This document shows, in pieces, positions 33,800-40,887 of a DNA stretch of 45,666 bases. Made by a program: the position numbers and the translations under genes. This DNA comes from Succinatimonas sp. UBA7265 (GTDB lineage Bacteria > Pseudomonadota > Gammaproteobacteria > Enterobacterales > Succinivibrionaceae). Within the stretch, counting starts at the first letter, position 1; every line of letters starts with the position of its first letter. The notes beneath the pieces are model-generated. The model was not told where the DNA came from. It saw only the letters and a program-made list of their open reading frames with translations, and did not search any database. Location: positions 1-45,666 of the forward strand of contig DKSD01000046.1 in assembly GCA_002473165.1 (NCBI GenBank), written 5' to 3'.

Positions 33800-34069
33800 G
33801 GCTATGTCCTGTGTCCAATAGTTATAAGAAATAAGACTCTCGCAGATGTCTTGTTTAACTGTGTCATTTTAAGCCATTCGCCGCCCTGTCATGCCGCGCG
33901 CCGTTGCCTGATCGGATAAACGCAATACAGATCACATTTGCATAAACTACTTTTCTTGTGATTTGATTTAGTGCACGTTTTCTTACATAGCAGGATTTTT
34001 TACGCAAGCGGTTTCGGAAATTTGGGGTAAAAGGCAGGATATGCTGGGGAATTTTGCGAAAATCACGCC

Positions 34070-34591
34070 CTAAACCTCAGGGCGCGGGCCGCCGTCTCCC
34101 AGGGCGGCGCGGATGCTTGCAAGGCGCATGGTGTATGCGTCCTCTGCAGGGCCGCTGCTGTCGGCGCCGTAGTAGCCGCGCCTGAGCCCGACCTGTTCAA
34201 AGCCCAGGCTGCGGTACAGGTTCTGCGCGCGGATATTTGAAACGCGCACCTCGAGGAAGCACTCATCTGCCCCGCCGTACAGCGCCTCTGCGAGCGCGCA
34301 GCGCAGCAAAAACCGCCCAAGCCCCCGGCCCTGATACTCAGGATCTATGCCGATGGTGAGCAGATCGGTAGTCACCTTCGTGTTGTAGATGACCGCAAAG
34401 CCCTCGGAGATTTTCCCTGCGTACAGCACGATCACCTTGTAGGTGTCGGAAAAGCACTCTTTGAGCGACTGGGCGTTCCAGGGATTTTTCTGCGTGCGCT
34501 GCTCTATAAGCTCCAGCGCCTTTAAAAGACTCAGGCTGCTTTCGCTGACGCTTACGCAGCTTACCTCGCCATTTAAGCGGTAGCGCCTCAT
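34070..34591 (-). CDS. rimI: Ribosomal protein S18 alanine N-acetyltransferase
   Basis: GNAT-fold enzyme that acetylates the N-terminal alanine of ribosomal protein S18. 173 residues (E. coli 148); the extra residues are at both ends. The acetyl-CoA site is DPEYQGRGLGRFLL, and VRVSNIRAQNLYRSLGFEQVGLRRGYY is the typical C-terminal signature. The ATG overlaps the stop of holD (ATGA), reproducing the holD-rimI coupling known in enterics. The first 15 or so residues are not family-typical, so a later start is possible. Confidence 0.92.
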   Translation of the reverse strand: MRRYRLNGEVSCVSVSESSLSLLKALELIEQRTQKNPWNAQSLKECFSDTYKVIVLYAGKISEGFAVIYNTKVTTDLLTIGIDPEYQGRGLGRFLLRCALAEALYGGADECFLEVRVSNIRAQNLYRSLGFEQVGLRRGYYGADSSGPAEDAYTMRLASIRAALGDGGPRPEV

Positions 34592-35238
34592 GCAAGGCGC
34601 GCCCCGAACCGCTGTTTTAAAAAGATCCAGACCGCCTCGCGCCCGTCATCGAGAAAAGCGCAGCGCCCCTCGCCACTTACCGGGGCGCGGGCGCGATCGC
34701 AGAGGATGCAGTCATAGGGAAGGTAGTGCAGCGCGCGATCATAGGGCTGCACGCTCAGGCCTTTTTGCCTGACAAATGCCTCAAGTTTTTGCAGGTAGGC
34801 AGCCTGTGAAGCCTCATCTATATAAAGATCCGCGCGCTTTTTCCTCAGATGCCAGTTCGGATACACGGGATCGCTTTCGGCGGCATTCCCCTGAGGCGGG
34901 AATTCCTCAGGCGGAGGCAGCGGAGCGAAATCCTCGGGAGCATCCTGCGGCGGCGCTGCAGGCGGGGCAAAGTCACGGCTGACTGCCTGAGGCTGCGGCG
35001 CCGGGGCGGCAGGCTGCTGCACAACCGACACGGCAGGAGCGTTTGCTGTCTGCCCCGCGCTTTGCAAAGGCGGCATCGGTGCGGCTTCCGCACTCGCGGG
35101 GACGGCGCTCTGCGGCTGCGTTGTTTGGACCGGAGCCGGCGCTGCGGCCTGGGGCGCGCTCTGCGCGCCCGGGCCTAACACGGGTTTTACCGCGCCCGGG
35201 CGCAGATCCCACAGCAGGATTTCATTTTCCGCAAGCAT
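34588..35238 (-). CDS. holD: Probable DNA polymerase III psi subunit (HolD-like)
   Basis: 216 residues. The N-terminal ILLWDLRPGAVKP resembles the chi-binding peptide of E. coli psi (ITQWSLRRPGA), with Trp10 and the RPGA turn kept. Residues about 20-125 are a Pro/Ala/Gln-rich low-complexity linker. The last 85 residues are folded-looking (SQAAYLQKLEAFVRQKGL, LPYDCILCDRA, EAVWIFLKQRFG). E. coli psi is only 137 residues and lacks such a linker. Position supports the call: it overlaps rimI exactly as holD does. Psi links the clamp loader to chi and SSB. Assignment is from motif plus context, not strong overall similarity. Confidence 0.7.
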   Translation of the reverse strand: MLAENEILLWDLRPGAVKPVLGPGAQSAPQAAAPAPVQTTQPQSAVPASAEAAPMPPLQSAGQTANAPAVSVVQQPAAPAPQPQAVSRDFAPPAAPPQDAPEDFAPLPPPEEFPPQGNAAESDPVYPNWHLRKKRADLYIDEASQAAYLQKLEAFVRQKGLSVQPYDRALHYLPYDCILCDRARAPVSGEGRCAFLDDGREAVWIFLKQRFGARLA

Positions 35239-35300
35239 GCAGAGATCTCACTTGAAAGAGAGTTTTACAGCACTGTCTGAAAAGGGGGAAATTCACAGGA

Positions 35301-35376
35301 TGGCAGGGGCGGAAAGGCTCGAACTCTCAACCGTCGGTTTTGGAGACCGCTGTTCTACCATTAGAACTACGCCCCT
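35301..35376 (-). tRNA. tRNA-Trp (anticodon CCA)
   Basis: 76 bases on the minus strand, nearly matching E. coli tRNA-Trp. Acceptor AGGGGCG pairs with CGCCCCT, the D arm is GTTC/GAAC, the anticodon loop is CTCCAAA, the T loop is TTCGAGC, and the 3' CCA is encoded. The first base pair of the anticodon stem is a G-A mismatch (GCGGT/ACCGA). Confidence 0.97.
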
Positions 35377-35393
35377 GTTGATGAATGCGCCTT

Positions 35394-35422
35394 ATGATAA
35401 TCAAAAGCCTTGGGGATGTAAA
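35394..35422 (-). promoter_or_regulatory. Promoter of tRNA-Trp
   Basis: On the minus strand TTTACA (35422-35417) and TATCAT (35399-35394) are 17 bases apart, with the expected transcript start about 11 bases before the tRNA 5' end. No terminator is seen between the tRNA and holD, 62 bases on, so holD-rimI may share it. Confidence 0.6.
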
Positions 35423-35594
35423 CAGTTTTTTACAGCCGCCGCAGGCGCCGGGGCATGCGCTGTAATTTCAGCGCCTTGCTTCTCCCCTGCCGCGGTCGCA
35501 TGCCAGACTTTTCTCAGGGAGCCGGCATTCAGAATTTTTTTCTTTAAAATTCAGCAGCTGCGGCGGCGTTTTCCCGGTCATTCCCGCTTTTGCG

Positions 35595-35684
35595 TATAAT
35601 ACGGCTTTCAGGAACACACAAGCCGCTCCTGAAGCAGAAGCGTCCCGTTCCGTACTGTTTCGCATTCAGTCACAAGGGACACAC
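35595..35684 (+). promoter_or_regulatory. -10 element and leader of pyrBI
   Basis: Perfect TATAAT at 35595-35600 with a weak -35, giving a leader of about 78 bases ending in AAGGG before the pyrB ATG. I looked for the E. coli-type pyrL leader peptide with a U-rich pause and attenuator hairpin and did not find one; only a 5-bp stem (CAGGA/TCCTG) is evident. Confidence 0.5.
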
Positions 35685-36608
35685 ATGACAAATCCTCTCT
35701 TTCAAAAAGACATCATCTCGATCTCTGAATTCACCAAAGAGCACATCGAGCTGGTTCTGAAAACCGCCCGCGAGCTTAAAGCGCATCCGCGCAACGATCT
35801 GTTAAAAGACAAGCTCATCGGCGTGACGTTCTTTGAAGGCTCAACCCGCACCCGCCTCTCCTTTGAGACCGCGATCCACCGCTTAGGCGGCCAGGTCATC
35901 GGTTTCCCTGACGCTGCCAACACCTCTTTGGGTAAGAAAGGCGAGACGCTGATGGATTCCATCCGCATCATCACCTCTTATGTCGACGCCCTGGTGATCC
36001 GCCACAACCGCGAAGGCGCCGCCCGCCTGGCAGCCGACATCGCTCCGGTTCCCATCATCAACGCCGGCGACGGCGCCAACCAGCACCCGTCCCAGACCAT
36101 GCTCGATCTCTTCAGCATCTATGAGACCCAGGGGCGCCTTGACCACATCAAGATCGCCTTTGTGGGCGATCTTAAGTACGGCCGCACCGTGCACTCGCTG
36201 GCAGAAGCCCTCTCGCTGTACAACGCCGAGATCTTCCTCGTCGCCCCTGAATCTTTGGCTATGCCGAAGTACATCCTCGACATCCTCGATGAGCGCGGCA
36301 TCAAGTACTCGTTCTGCAAGACGCTCGAGGAAGTCATCCCGCAGGTTGACATCCTCTATATGACCCGCGTGCAGAAAGAGCGCTTTGACGAAACGGAATA
36401 CCAGAACCTGCGCTCGAAGTTCATCCTGACCTCTGACATGCTGGACACGGCCTCCGAGAACATGAAGATCCTGCACCCGCTGCCGCGCATCGACGAGATC
36501 ACCACCGATGTCGACTCAAACCCGCACGCCTACTATTTCAAACAGGCCGCCAACGGCGTTTTCGCCCGCGAGGCTCTGCTGGCCCTCGTTATGAACAAGG
36601 AGATCTGA
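35685..36608 (+). CDS. pyrB: Aspartate carbamoyltransferase catalytic subunit
   Basis: Joins carbamoyl phosphate and aspartate, the committed step of pyrimidine synthesis. 307 residues (E. coli 311). Motifs: FFEGSTRTRLSFETAIHRLGG (carbamoyl-phosphate site), LGKKGETLMDSIRI (Lys loop), HPSQTMLDLFSI, TRVQKERF (aspartate site) and HPLPRIDEI. pyrI follows after one base, so the enzyme is the class B dodecamer of enterics. AAGGG precedes ATG. Confidence 0.98.
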   Translation: MTNPLFQKDIISISEFTKEHIELVLKTARELKAHPRNDLLKDKLIGVTFFEGSTRTRLSFETAIHRLGGQVIGFPDAANTSLGKKGETLMDSIRIITSYVDALVIRHNREGAARLAADIAPVPIINAGDGANQHPSQTMLDLFSIYETQGRLDHIKIAFVGDLKYGRTVHSLAEALSLYNAEIFLVAPESLAMPKYILDILDERGIKYSFCKTLEEVIPQVDILYMTRVQKERFDETEYQNLRSKFILTSDMLDTASENMKILHPLPRIDEITTDVDSNPHAYYFKQAANGVFAREALLALVMNKEI

Positions 36609-36609
36609 T

Positions 36610-37125
36610 ATGACCGCTGAAAACCAAAAAGAACTCTCCAAGGGCAAGCTGATGGTTGAGGCCATCGCCAACGGCACCGTCATCGATCACATCGCCCCCG
36701 GCCAGGCCATCAACATCCTGCGCATGTTCAAGTTCCTCTCCCGCAACACCGAACTCACCGTAGGCTTCAACCTGCGCTCCGGTGCTTTGGGCAAAAAGGA
36801 TCTCATCAAGATCGCCGATGTGACTTTCTCGCCCTCCCAGACCGAGCAGCTGGCCATCCTGGCTCCCAACGCCACGGTCAACGAGATCAAAGACTACAAG
36901 GTCGTGGACAAGTACAACCTGCGCCTGCCCCATGAGACTGTCGGCGACTTTGCCTGCCCTAACAGCAACTGCGTCACCCATATTGAGAAAGGCGCGACCC
37001 CGCGCTTTATCATCCGCACTGACAAAGACGGCACCGTGATGATGCGCTGTCACTATTGTGAGCGCGAGTTCAGCCGCGACACCGTGCTGCGCTACAACGG
37101 CCTGGAAAGCGCCGCTGACAAATAA
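36610..37125 (+). CDS. pyrI: Aspartate carbamoyltransferase regulatory subunit
   Basis: Binds CTP/UTP (inhibition) or ATP (activation) and zinc. 171 residues (E. coli 153), longer at the N-terminus. Nucleotide-binding text LMVEAIANGTVIDHIAPGQA and GALGKKDLIKI; zinc site Cys116, Cys121, Cys147 and Cys150 (CPNSNC and CHYC). The N-terminal 12 residues (TAENQKELSKGK) are not typical. Overlapping expression with pyrB is implied by the one-base gap. Confidence 0.98.
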   Translation: MTAENQKELSKGKLMVEAIANGTVIDHIAPGQAINILRMFKFLSRNTELTVGFNLRSGALGKKDLIKIADVTFSPSQTEQLAILAPNATVNEIKDYKVVDKYNLRLPHETVGDFACPNSNCVTHIEKGATPRFIIRTDKDGTVMMRCHYCEREFSRDTVLRYNGLESAADK

Positions 37126-37140
37126 AGCCGCCTAAACGGC

Positions 37141-37176
37141 AAAGCCCCCGGGATCGTCTGATCCCGGGGGCTTTTT
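37141..37176 (+). terminator. Intrinsic terminator after pyrI
   Basis: Perfect 15-bp stem (37141-37155 with 37160-37174), loop of 4, followed by T residues; symmetric enough to serve the convergent gene at 37188 as well. Confidence 0.9.
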
Positions 37177-37187
37177 GCTGCCTGAAA

Positions 37188-37469
37188 TCAGATCTGCTTC
37201 ATCTCCGGGCCGTCCAGCCTTTCAAGCTTAAAGACATTGATGGTGTCAGGATCGGGGCAGCAGAACACCGCCGTGCCCGGCGCCTGTCCGGGGATCTCTC
37301 CGCCGTAGCGCAGGATGTCGGCGTAGATGAAGGCCACATGCATGGCCATGGGGCAAAGCTGCCCGCGCTGGGTGTCAAAATCCCAGCTCTGGCCGACGCG
37401 GTGGCCGCGATGGCAGCCGTGCGCGCCTTTTCTTTCTACGAGAGTGATGCGGATCTGCGGACGTTTCAT
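37188..37469 (-). CDS. TIGR04076 family protein
   Basis: 93 residues. The pattern IRITLVERKG...C..GHRVGQSWDFDTQRGQLCPMAMH, then YGGEIPG and CCPDPDTINVFKLERL, fits the TIGR04076 family of small conserved proteins, common in anaerobes and without known function. Conserved cysteines (Cys19, Cys39, Cys69, Cys70) and histidines might bind metal. The start ATG overlaps the stop of the DUF488 gene (ATGA), so both are translated from one message. Recognition is from family pattern memory. Confidence 0.7.
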   Translation of the reverse strand: MKRPQIRITLVERKGAHGCHRGHRVGQSWDFDTQRGQLCPMAMHVAFIYADILRYGGEIPGQAPGTAVFCCPDPDTINVFKLERLDGPEMKQI

Positions 37470-37840
37470 TTGGCGCTCCAGATATCCTCAAGCCAGCCTT
37501 TTAAGATCACCGCGTGGTTACACGTCGGCGATTTGGCCGCATACAGCAGCGTCACGTTGCGCTTTTCAAGCTCGGCTTTTACCTTTGAGGCAAAATCCTG
37601 CGCCTGGGCGTTGCCGTCAAGCTCCGTCCGGTAGGCCAGGCGGAATTCCTCAAAGTTCTCCTCCTTGTGGCCAAACCATTTGCGCAGCTCCGGTGTCGGG
37701 GTGATTTCTTTGGCCCACAAATCCAGGCAGGCTTTTTCCTTCTTGATCCCGCGCGGCCACAGCCGGTCCACCAGGACACGCATCCCGTCATCCTCGGCAT
37801 GGGCGTCATATACGCGTTTAATCTTAAGCGCAAAAGCCAT
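37466..37840 (-). CDS. DUF488 (YeaO-like) protein
   Basis: 124 residues. The signature RVYDAHAEDDGMRVLVDRLWPRG-IKKEKACLDLWAKEITPTPELRKWFGH marks the YeaO-like branch of DUF488; KNVTLLYAAKSPTCNHAVIL-type text follows near the end. Function is unknown. GGAG lies nine bases before ATG. It starts 12 bases after the EamA gene stop and overlaps the TIGR04076 gene, so EamA-DUF488-TIGR04076 form a run downstream of rlmD. Confidence 0.88.
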   Translation of the reverse strand: MAFALKIKRVYDAHAEDDGMRVLVDRLWPRGIKKEKACLDLWAKEITPTPELRKWFGHKEENFEEFRLAYRTELDGNAQAQDFASKVKAELEKRNVTLLYAAKSPTCNHAVILKGWLEDIWSAK

Positions 37841-37852
37841 TTTTTCATTCTC

Positions 37853-38266
37853 CTAAAGCGTCATAAGCAGCGTGCCTGCGGTGATGAGGACCATGCCTAA
37901 AAAAGTCTTCACGGTAAAGGTCTCATGGAAGATCACCAGCGCCAGGATGATCGTAAGCACTGTCGAGAGCTTGTCCACCGGCACCACCTTTGAGACCTCG
38001 CCGAGCTCCAGCGCTTTGAAATAACACAGCCATGAGGCGCCGGTGGCCAGTCCCGAGAGGATGAGGAATGTCCAGCTGCGGGCGCTGATCCCGGCGATCC
38101 CGCCGCCCTGCCCTGTGGCAAATACGATGCCCCAGGCCAGCGCCAGCACGACCGCGGTGCGCACCGCCATGGCCAGATTGGAGTTCACGCCTTCAATCCC
38201 GGCTTTGGCCAGAATTGCCGTCAGCGCTGCAAAGAACGCGGACAGCAGCGCAAAGAGCAGCCACAT
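37853..38266 (-). CDS. Small EamA/DMT-family membrane protein
   Basis: About 137 residues with four to five hydrophobic spans, the size of a single EamA repeat, which probably works as a dimer. Text such as WLLFALLSAFFAALTAILAKAGIEGVNSNLA and later VDKLSTVLTIILALVIFHET matches half-size EamA transporters. I chose ATG at 38266 because GAGGAAG lies seven bases upstream and the hydrophobic span begins at once; an in-frame start at 38296 would touch the rlmD stop. Substrate unknown. Confidence 0.8.
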   Translation of the reverse strand: MWLLFALLSAFFAALTAILAKAGIEGVNSNLAMAVRTAVVLALAWGIVFATGQGGGIAGISARSWTFLILSGLATGASWLCYFKALELGEVSKVVPVDKLSTVLTIILALVIFHETFTVKTFLGMVLITAGTLLMTL

Positions 38267-38295
38267 TCTGTCACTTCCTCTCTTCAAAACCATCA

Positions 38296-39657
38296 TCAGG
38301 CCTTCTCAAGCAGCACCAGCGTCTCCACGCCCGCCGTGTGCGGGAACATGTCAAAGCCCTGCACGCCCTTTACGGCAAAGCCCTGGGCGCGCAGCGCCGG
38401 GAGATCGCGCTCCAAAGCCTTAAGCGCGCAAAAGATCATCGCCAGCCTCACCGGGGCTTTGAGAGCGCCCAGGGCTTTGCAGTTATCCGCGCCTAAGCCG
38501 CGGCGCGCGGGATCGGCTATGACAGCGCGCACGCTGTCATCTGCAAGTGATTCGAGCACGTCCTTGAGATCGGCGGCGATAAAGCGCGCGTTGGCGATCC
38601 CGTTTAATTCCGCGTTTCCACGCGCCGCTTCAACCGCCTCTTTTACGATCTCAACCCCGATCGCCTGCTTAAACCTCGCGGCCAAAGGCAGCGTCATCGC
38701 TCCGGCCCCGCAGCACAGATCAAGCGCCGTCGCCTCCTGATCCTCGCCGCACCACTCAAGCGCCGCCTCATAAAGGCGCTGCGCCTGAGCAGGGTTTACC
38801 TGCAAAAAGGTCCTGGGGCCTGCCTTAAAGCGGTACGCACCGATCTTTGCTGTCACCTCGCGCTCTTTTGTAAGACAGGTCAGTTCGCCCTGCGATACAG
38901 CATTTCCCGGCGCGTCATGGCGCTGCAGCCAGCCTGAGGTGATCTCAAAGCGTTCGCCAAGAGCGCGGATTTTGTCCTCGGCGCCCCGGGGCAGCGCCCC
39001 GCGGTGGCTTAACACCGCAAGCCTTTCCCCTGCCCCGCAGTCGCGCAGCAGCAGGCTGCGCAGCGCCCCGCGCTTTTGAGCCTCGTCATACGCCTCAAGC
39101 CCGAGTTCTTCTGCAAGAGAGCACAGCGCCGCTGAGAAATCGCCAAACCACGCGCACTCGCGCAGGCAGCGCCCGGCTGGGCACACCTCGTGACTGCGCG
39201 CGCGGTAAAAGCCGTTTTTAAGCCCCTCTTTGGTATTGGCAAAATAGCGCACGGATTTAAAGCGGCTGACACCGCCTGGCGCAGGAATAACCTTCGGCAC
39301 CCTGAGATCGCGGATCCCCGCGCGCTTTAAAGCTGAGGCTATGTCACCGCGCTTGCGCTCAAGCTGGGCTTCGTCTGTCAAAAGCCCCAGCGGGCAGCCG
39401 CCGCACTGCCCCTGCAGCGGGCAGATGTCAGAGGCGGCACGGCGCGCAGGCGAAGGCGTGAGCAGCTGCAAAAGCTTTGCAAGGCGGCAGCGCCCGCCCG
39501 GGACAAAAGGCGCTTGCAGTTCCAGCTCGCAGTAGTCGCCGCCCACAGCGCCGGGCACGAGGATCTGCTCGCCGTGCAATCGCAGCTCCCCCAGCCCCTC
39601 AGCAGTTACGGAGGCGATCTTTGCCTTCAGCTTCACATGTTCGTAACTTACCGCCAT
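38296..39657 (-). CDS. rlmD: RlmD-like 23S rRNA (uracil-5-)-methyltransferase
   Basis: SAM-dependent m5U methyltransferase of the TrmA/RlmCD group. 453 residues (E. coli RlmD 433). N-terminal TRAM domain; iron-sulfur cysteines CPLQGQCGGC; SAM-binding domain with FLQVNPAQAQRLY, LDLCCGAGAMTLPLA and IADPARRGL, the last with RlmD-type DPAR. The nucleophile is Cys410, but the usual SCNP reads FCAL, losing the Asn; the general-base Glu445 remains in HTAGVETLVL where HTGHxE is common. AAGG precedes ATG. RlmD versus RlmC cannot be fully separated by eye. Confidence 0.85.
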   Translation of the reverse strand: MAVSYEHVKLKAKIASVTAEGLGELRLHGEQILVPGAVGGDYCELELQAPFVPGGRCRLAKLLQLLTPSPARRAASDICPLQGQCGGCPLGLLTDEAQLERKRGDIASALKRAGIRDLRVPKVIPAPGGVSRFKSVRYFANTKEGLKNGFYRARSHEVCPAGRCLRECAWFGDFSAALCSLAEELGLEAYDEAQKRGALRSLLLRDCGAGERLAVLSHRGALPRGAEDKIRALGERFEITSGWLQRHDAPGNAVSQGELTCLTKEREVTAKIGAYRFKAGPRTFLQVNPAQAQRLYEAALEWCGEDQEATALDLCCGAGAMTLPLAARFKQAIGVEIVKEAVEAARGNAELNGIANARFIAADLKDVLESLADDSVRAVIADPARRGLGADNCKALGALKAPVRLAMIFCALKALERDLPALRAQGFAVKGVQGFDMFPHTAGVETLVLLEKA

Positions 39658-39800
39658 GCCGCGCCTTTTCGCTTGCTAAAATGGAAGTTAAATAAATTCG
39701 TTATTTGATAAGTTTGTACTAAGACTTAAGCACTAAAGTATATATTAAGCCGCGCAGTGAAGGTTTTTGCGCCGGCTGCATCCCTGTACAGGAGACTCAT

Positions 39801-40631
39801 ATGCGTTCTGCGCGTTTTCTTCCGCTGATCCCGGCAGCGGCGCTGGCGCTCGGCGGCTGCTCCAACCTCGCCGGCATCTCAAACATGAGCACTTACTACG
39901 ACGGCACGATCACCGGCATCGAGGTCGTCGAGCTTGACGGCGACGATTCCGACTCCTCGCTGGGATCGCTGCTGGGAGGCATAGGCGGCGCGCTTTTGGG
40001 CAATTACCTTGACGATCACGGCTCCACCGGCACTATCGTCGGCGGCGTGCTGGGCGCGGCGGCAGGCAGCATGGCCGGCAGCGCCTTCAGCGGCGGCGAA
40101 GGGCTGAGGCTTGCCATAGATTCTGAAAACGGGCCGATGGCCATAGACGTGCCGTTTAACTGCAACCTCAGGCCCGGCCAGAGGGTGCGCATCATCGCCT
40201 ACGAGGATTCAGGCGAGGTGCAGTATTACATGAACGGCTCGTTTCACACCATCACCGAGGACTCCCCGAGCCAGTGCCGCAATATCTACGATCAGTTCTG
40301 CAACGGCGTCGGTTACGATCCTTACGATCAAGGCGGCGGCAGCCACGTCAGCAACTATAACTACAATTACAACAGCAACAACGGCTCATCGAGCAGTTCC
40401 TACAGCTACAGCAGCTCTTACAGCAGTTCATCAAGCAGCAGCTGCGGCGGCTCATATGATGATGGCGGCTACTATGACGACGATGACGGTTATGACGACG
40501 GCAGTTCCTGCCAGGGAAGTTACTACGATGATTCAGGCTCATCCTGCCAGGGCAGTTATTACGATGACGACGACGACGGCTACCAGCAGTCATCCGACAG
40601 CGAAGACGACGGCCTGAACTTCAACATCTGA
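39801..40631 (+). CDS. Glycine-zipper (SlyB-like) lipoprotein with Ser/Tyr/Asp tail
   Basis: 276 residues. Lipobox LGGC (Cys20). Residues 59-98 form a glycine zipper (GGIGGALLGNYL then GGVLGAAAGSMAG), as in SlyB and other outer-membrane zipper lipoproteins. Residues 100-170 form a compact domain (LRLAIDSENGPMAIDV, LRPGQRVRIIAYED). From about 175 the chain is low complexity: Asn/Tyr-rich, then a Ser/Tyr run, then acidic Tyr/Asp text with SSCQGSYYDD twice (236-245 and 247-256). Seven cysteines include C20. The tail is unlike SlyB, which ends after the zipper domain; it may be surface-exposed. A possible promoter (TTGTAC, TATATA) precedes it. Confidence 0.7.
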   Translation: MRSARFLPLIPAAALALGGCSNLAGISNMSTYYDGTITGIEVVELDGDDSDSSLGSLLGGIGGALLGNYLDDHGSTGTIVGGVLGAAAGSMAGSAFSGGEGLRLAIDSENGPMAIDVPFNCNLRPGQRVRIIAYEDSGEVQYYMNGSFHTITEDSPSQCRNIYDQFCNGVGYDPYDQGGGSHVSNYNYNYNSNNGSSSSSYSYSSSYSSSSSSSCGGSYDDGGYYDDDDGYDDGSSCQGSYYDDSGSSCQGSYYDDDDDGYQQSSDSEDDGLNFNI

Positions 40632-40652
40632 GGCCTGGTTTTAATACAGAAA

Positions 40653-40689
40653 ACGGGATGCCGCAGCATTGCGGCATCCCGTGTTTTTT
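40653..40689 (+). terminator. Bidirectional intrinsic terminator after the zipper lipoprotein gene
   Basis: Perfect 13-bp stem (40653-40665 with 40670-40682), loop of 4. T-runs lie on both sides (TTTTTT on plus from 40684, and TTT on the minus strand), so it can end both this gene and the mini-ORF transcript from the right. Confidence 0.88.
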
Positions 40690-40715
40690 AAATTCCGGGG
40701 CTTAGGCCCTGAGGC

Positions 40716-40739
40716 TTACTCTTCCTCGTCACCGTCCAT
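40716..40739 (-). CDS. Seven-codon mini-ORF with its own expression signals
   Basis: On the minus strand ATG at 40739 opens a frame for MDGDEEE, ending in TAA. AGGAGG (40750-40745) lies five bases upstream, an ideal ribosome binding site extended to AAAGGAGG. TATACT (40777-40772) is a possible -10 with a weak -35. The bidirectional terminator at 40653-40689 follows. No downstream gene on the strand would use it as a leader. It may encode a micropeptide or mark a small RNA; function unknown. Confidence 0.35.
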   Translation of the reverse strand: MDGDEEE

Positions 40740-40836
40740 AATCGCCTCCTTTAAAAACTCCTGATGCTTGCAGTATACCCTTTGCGATGAGGGGAGAAGG
40801 CGACGCTGATGAGTGATTTTCTCAATGCCGCAGAAG

Positions 40837-40880
40837 CACAAAAGCCCTGCCCGCCTGAAGGCGGACAAGGCTTTTCGTGC
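40837..40880 (-). terminator. Terminator after the sugar ABC permease gene
   Basis: A long, slightly imperfect inverted repeat (about 40837-40856 with 40860-40880, GCACAAAAGCC and matching arm) just past the permease stop on the minus strand, with a short T-run in the distal arm. Confidence 0.65.
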
Positions 40881-40887
40881 TCAGGGA

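Noticed and set aside
33245..33919. A 224-codon plus-strand frame opposite pntA running into the intergenic region
   Set aside because: Mostly antisense to pntA; Gly/His/Asp-rich text without recognisable domains or an upstream ribosome binding site.
35600..35684. Search for a pyrL-type UTP-sensing attenuator ahead of pyrB
   Set aside because: No leader peptide with U-rich pause region and no terminator hairpin before the pyrB start; only a short 5-bp stem is present.
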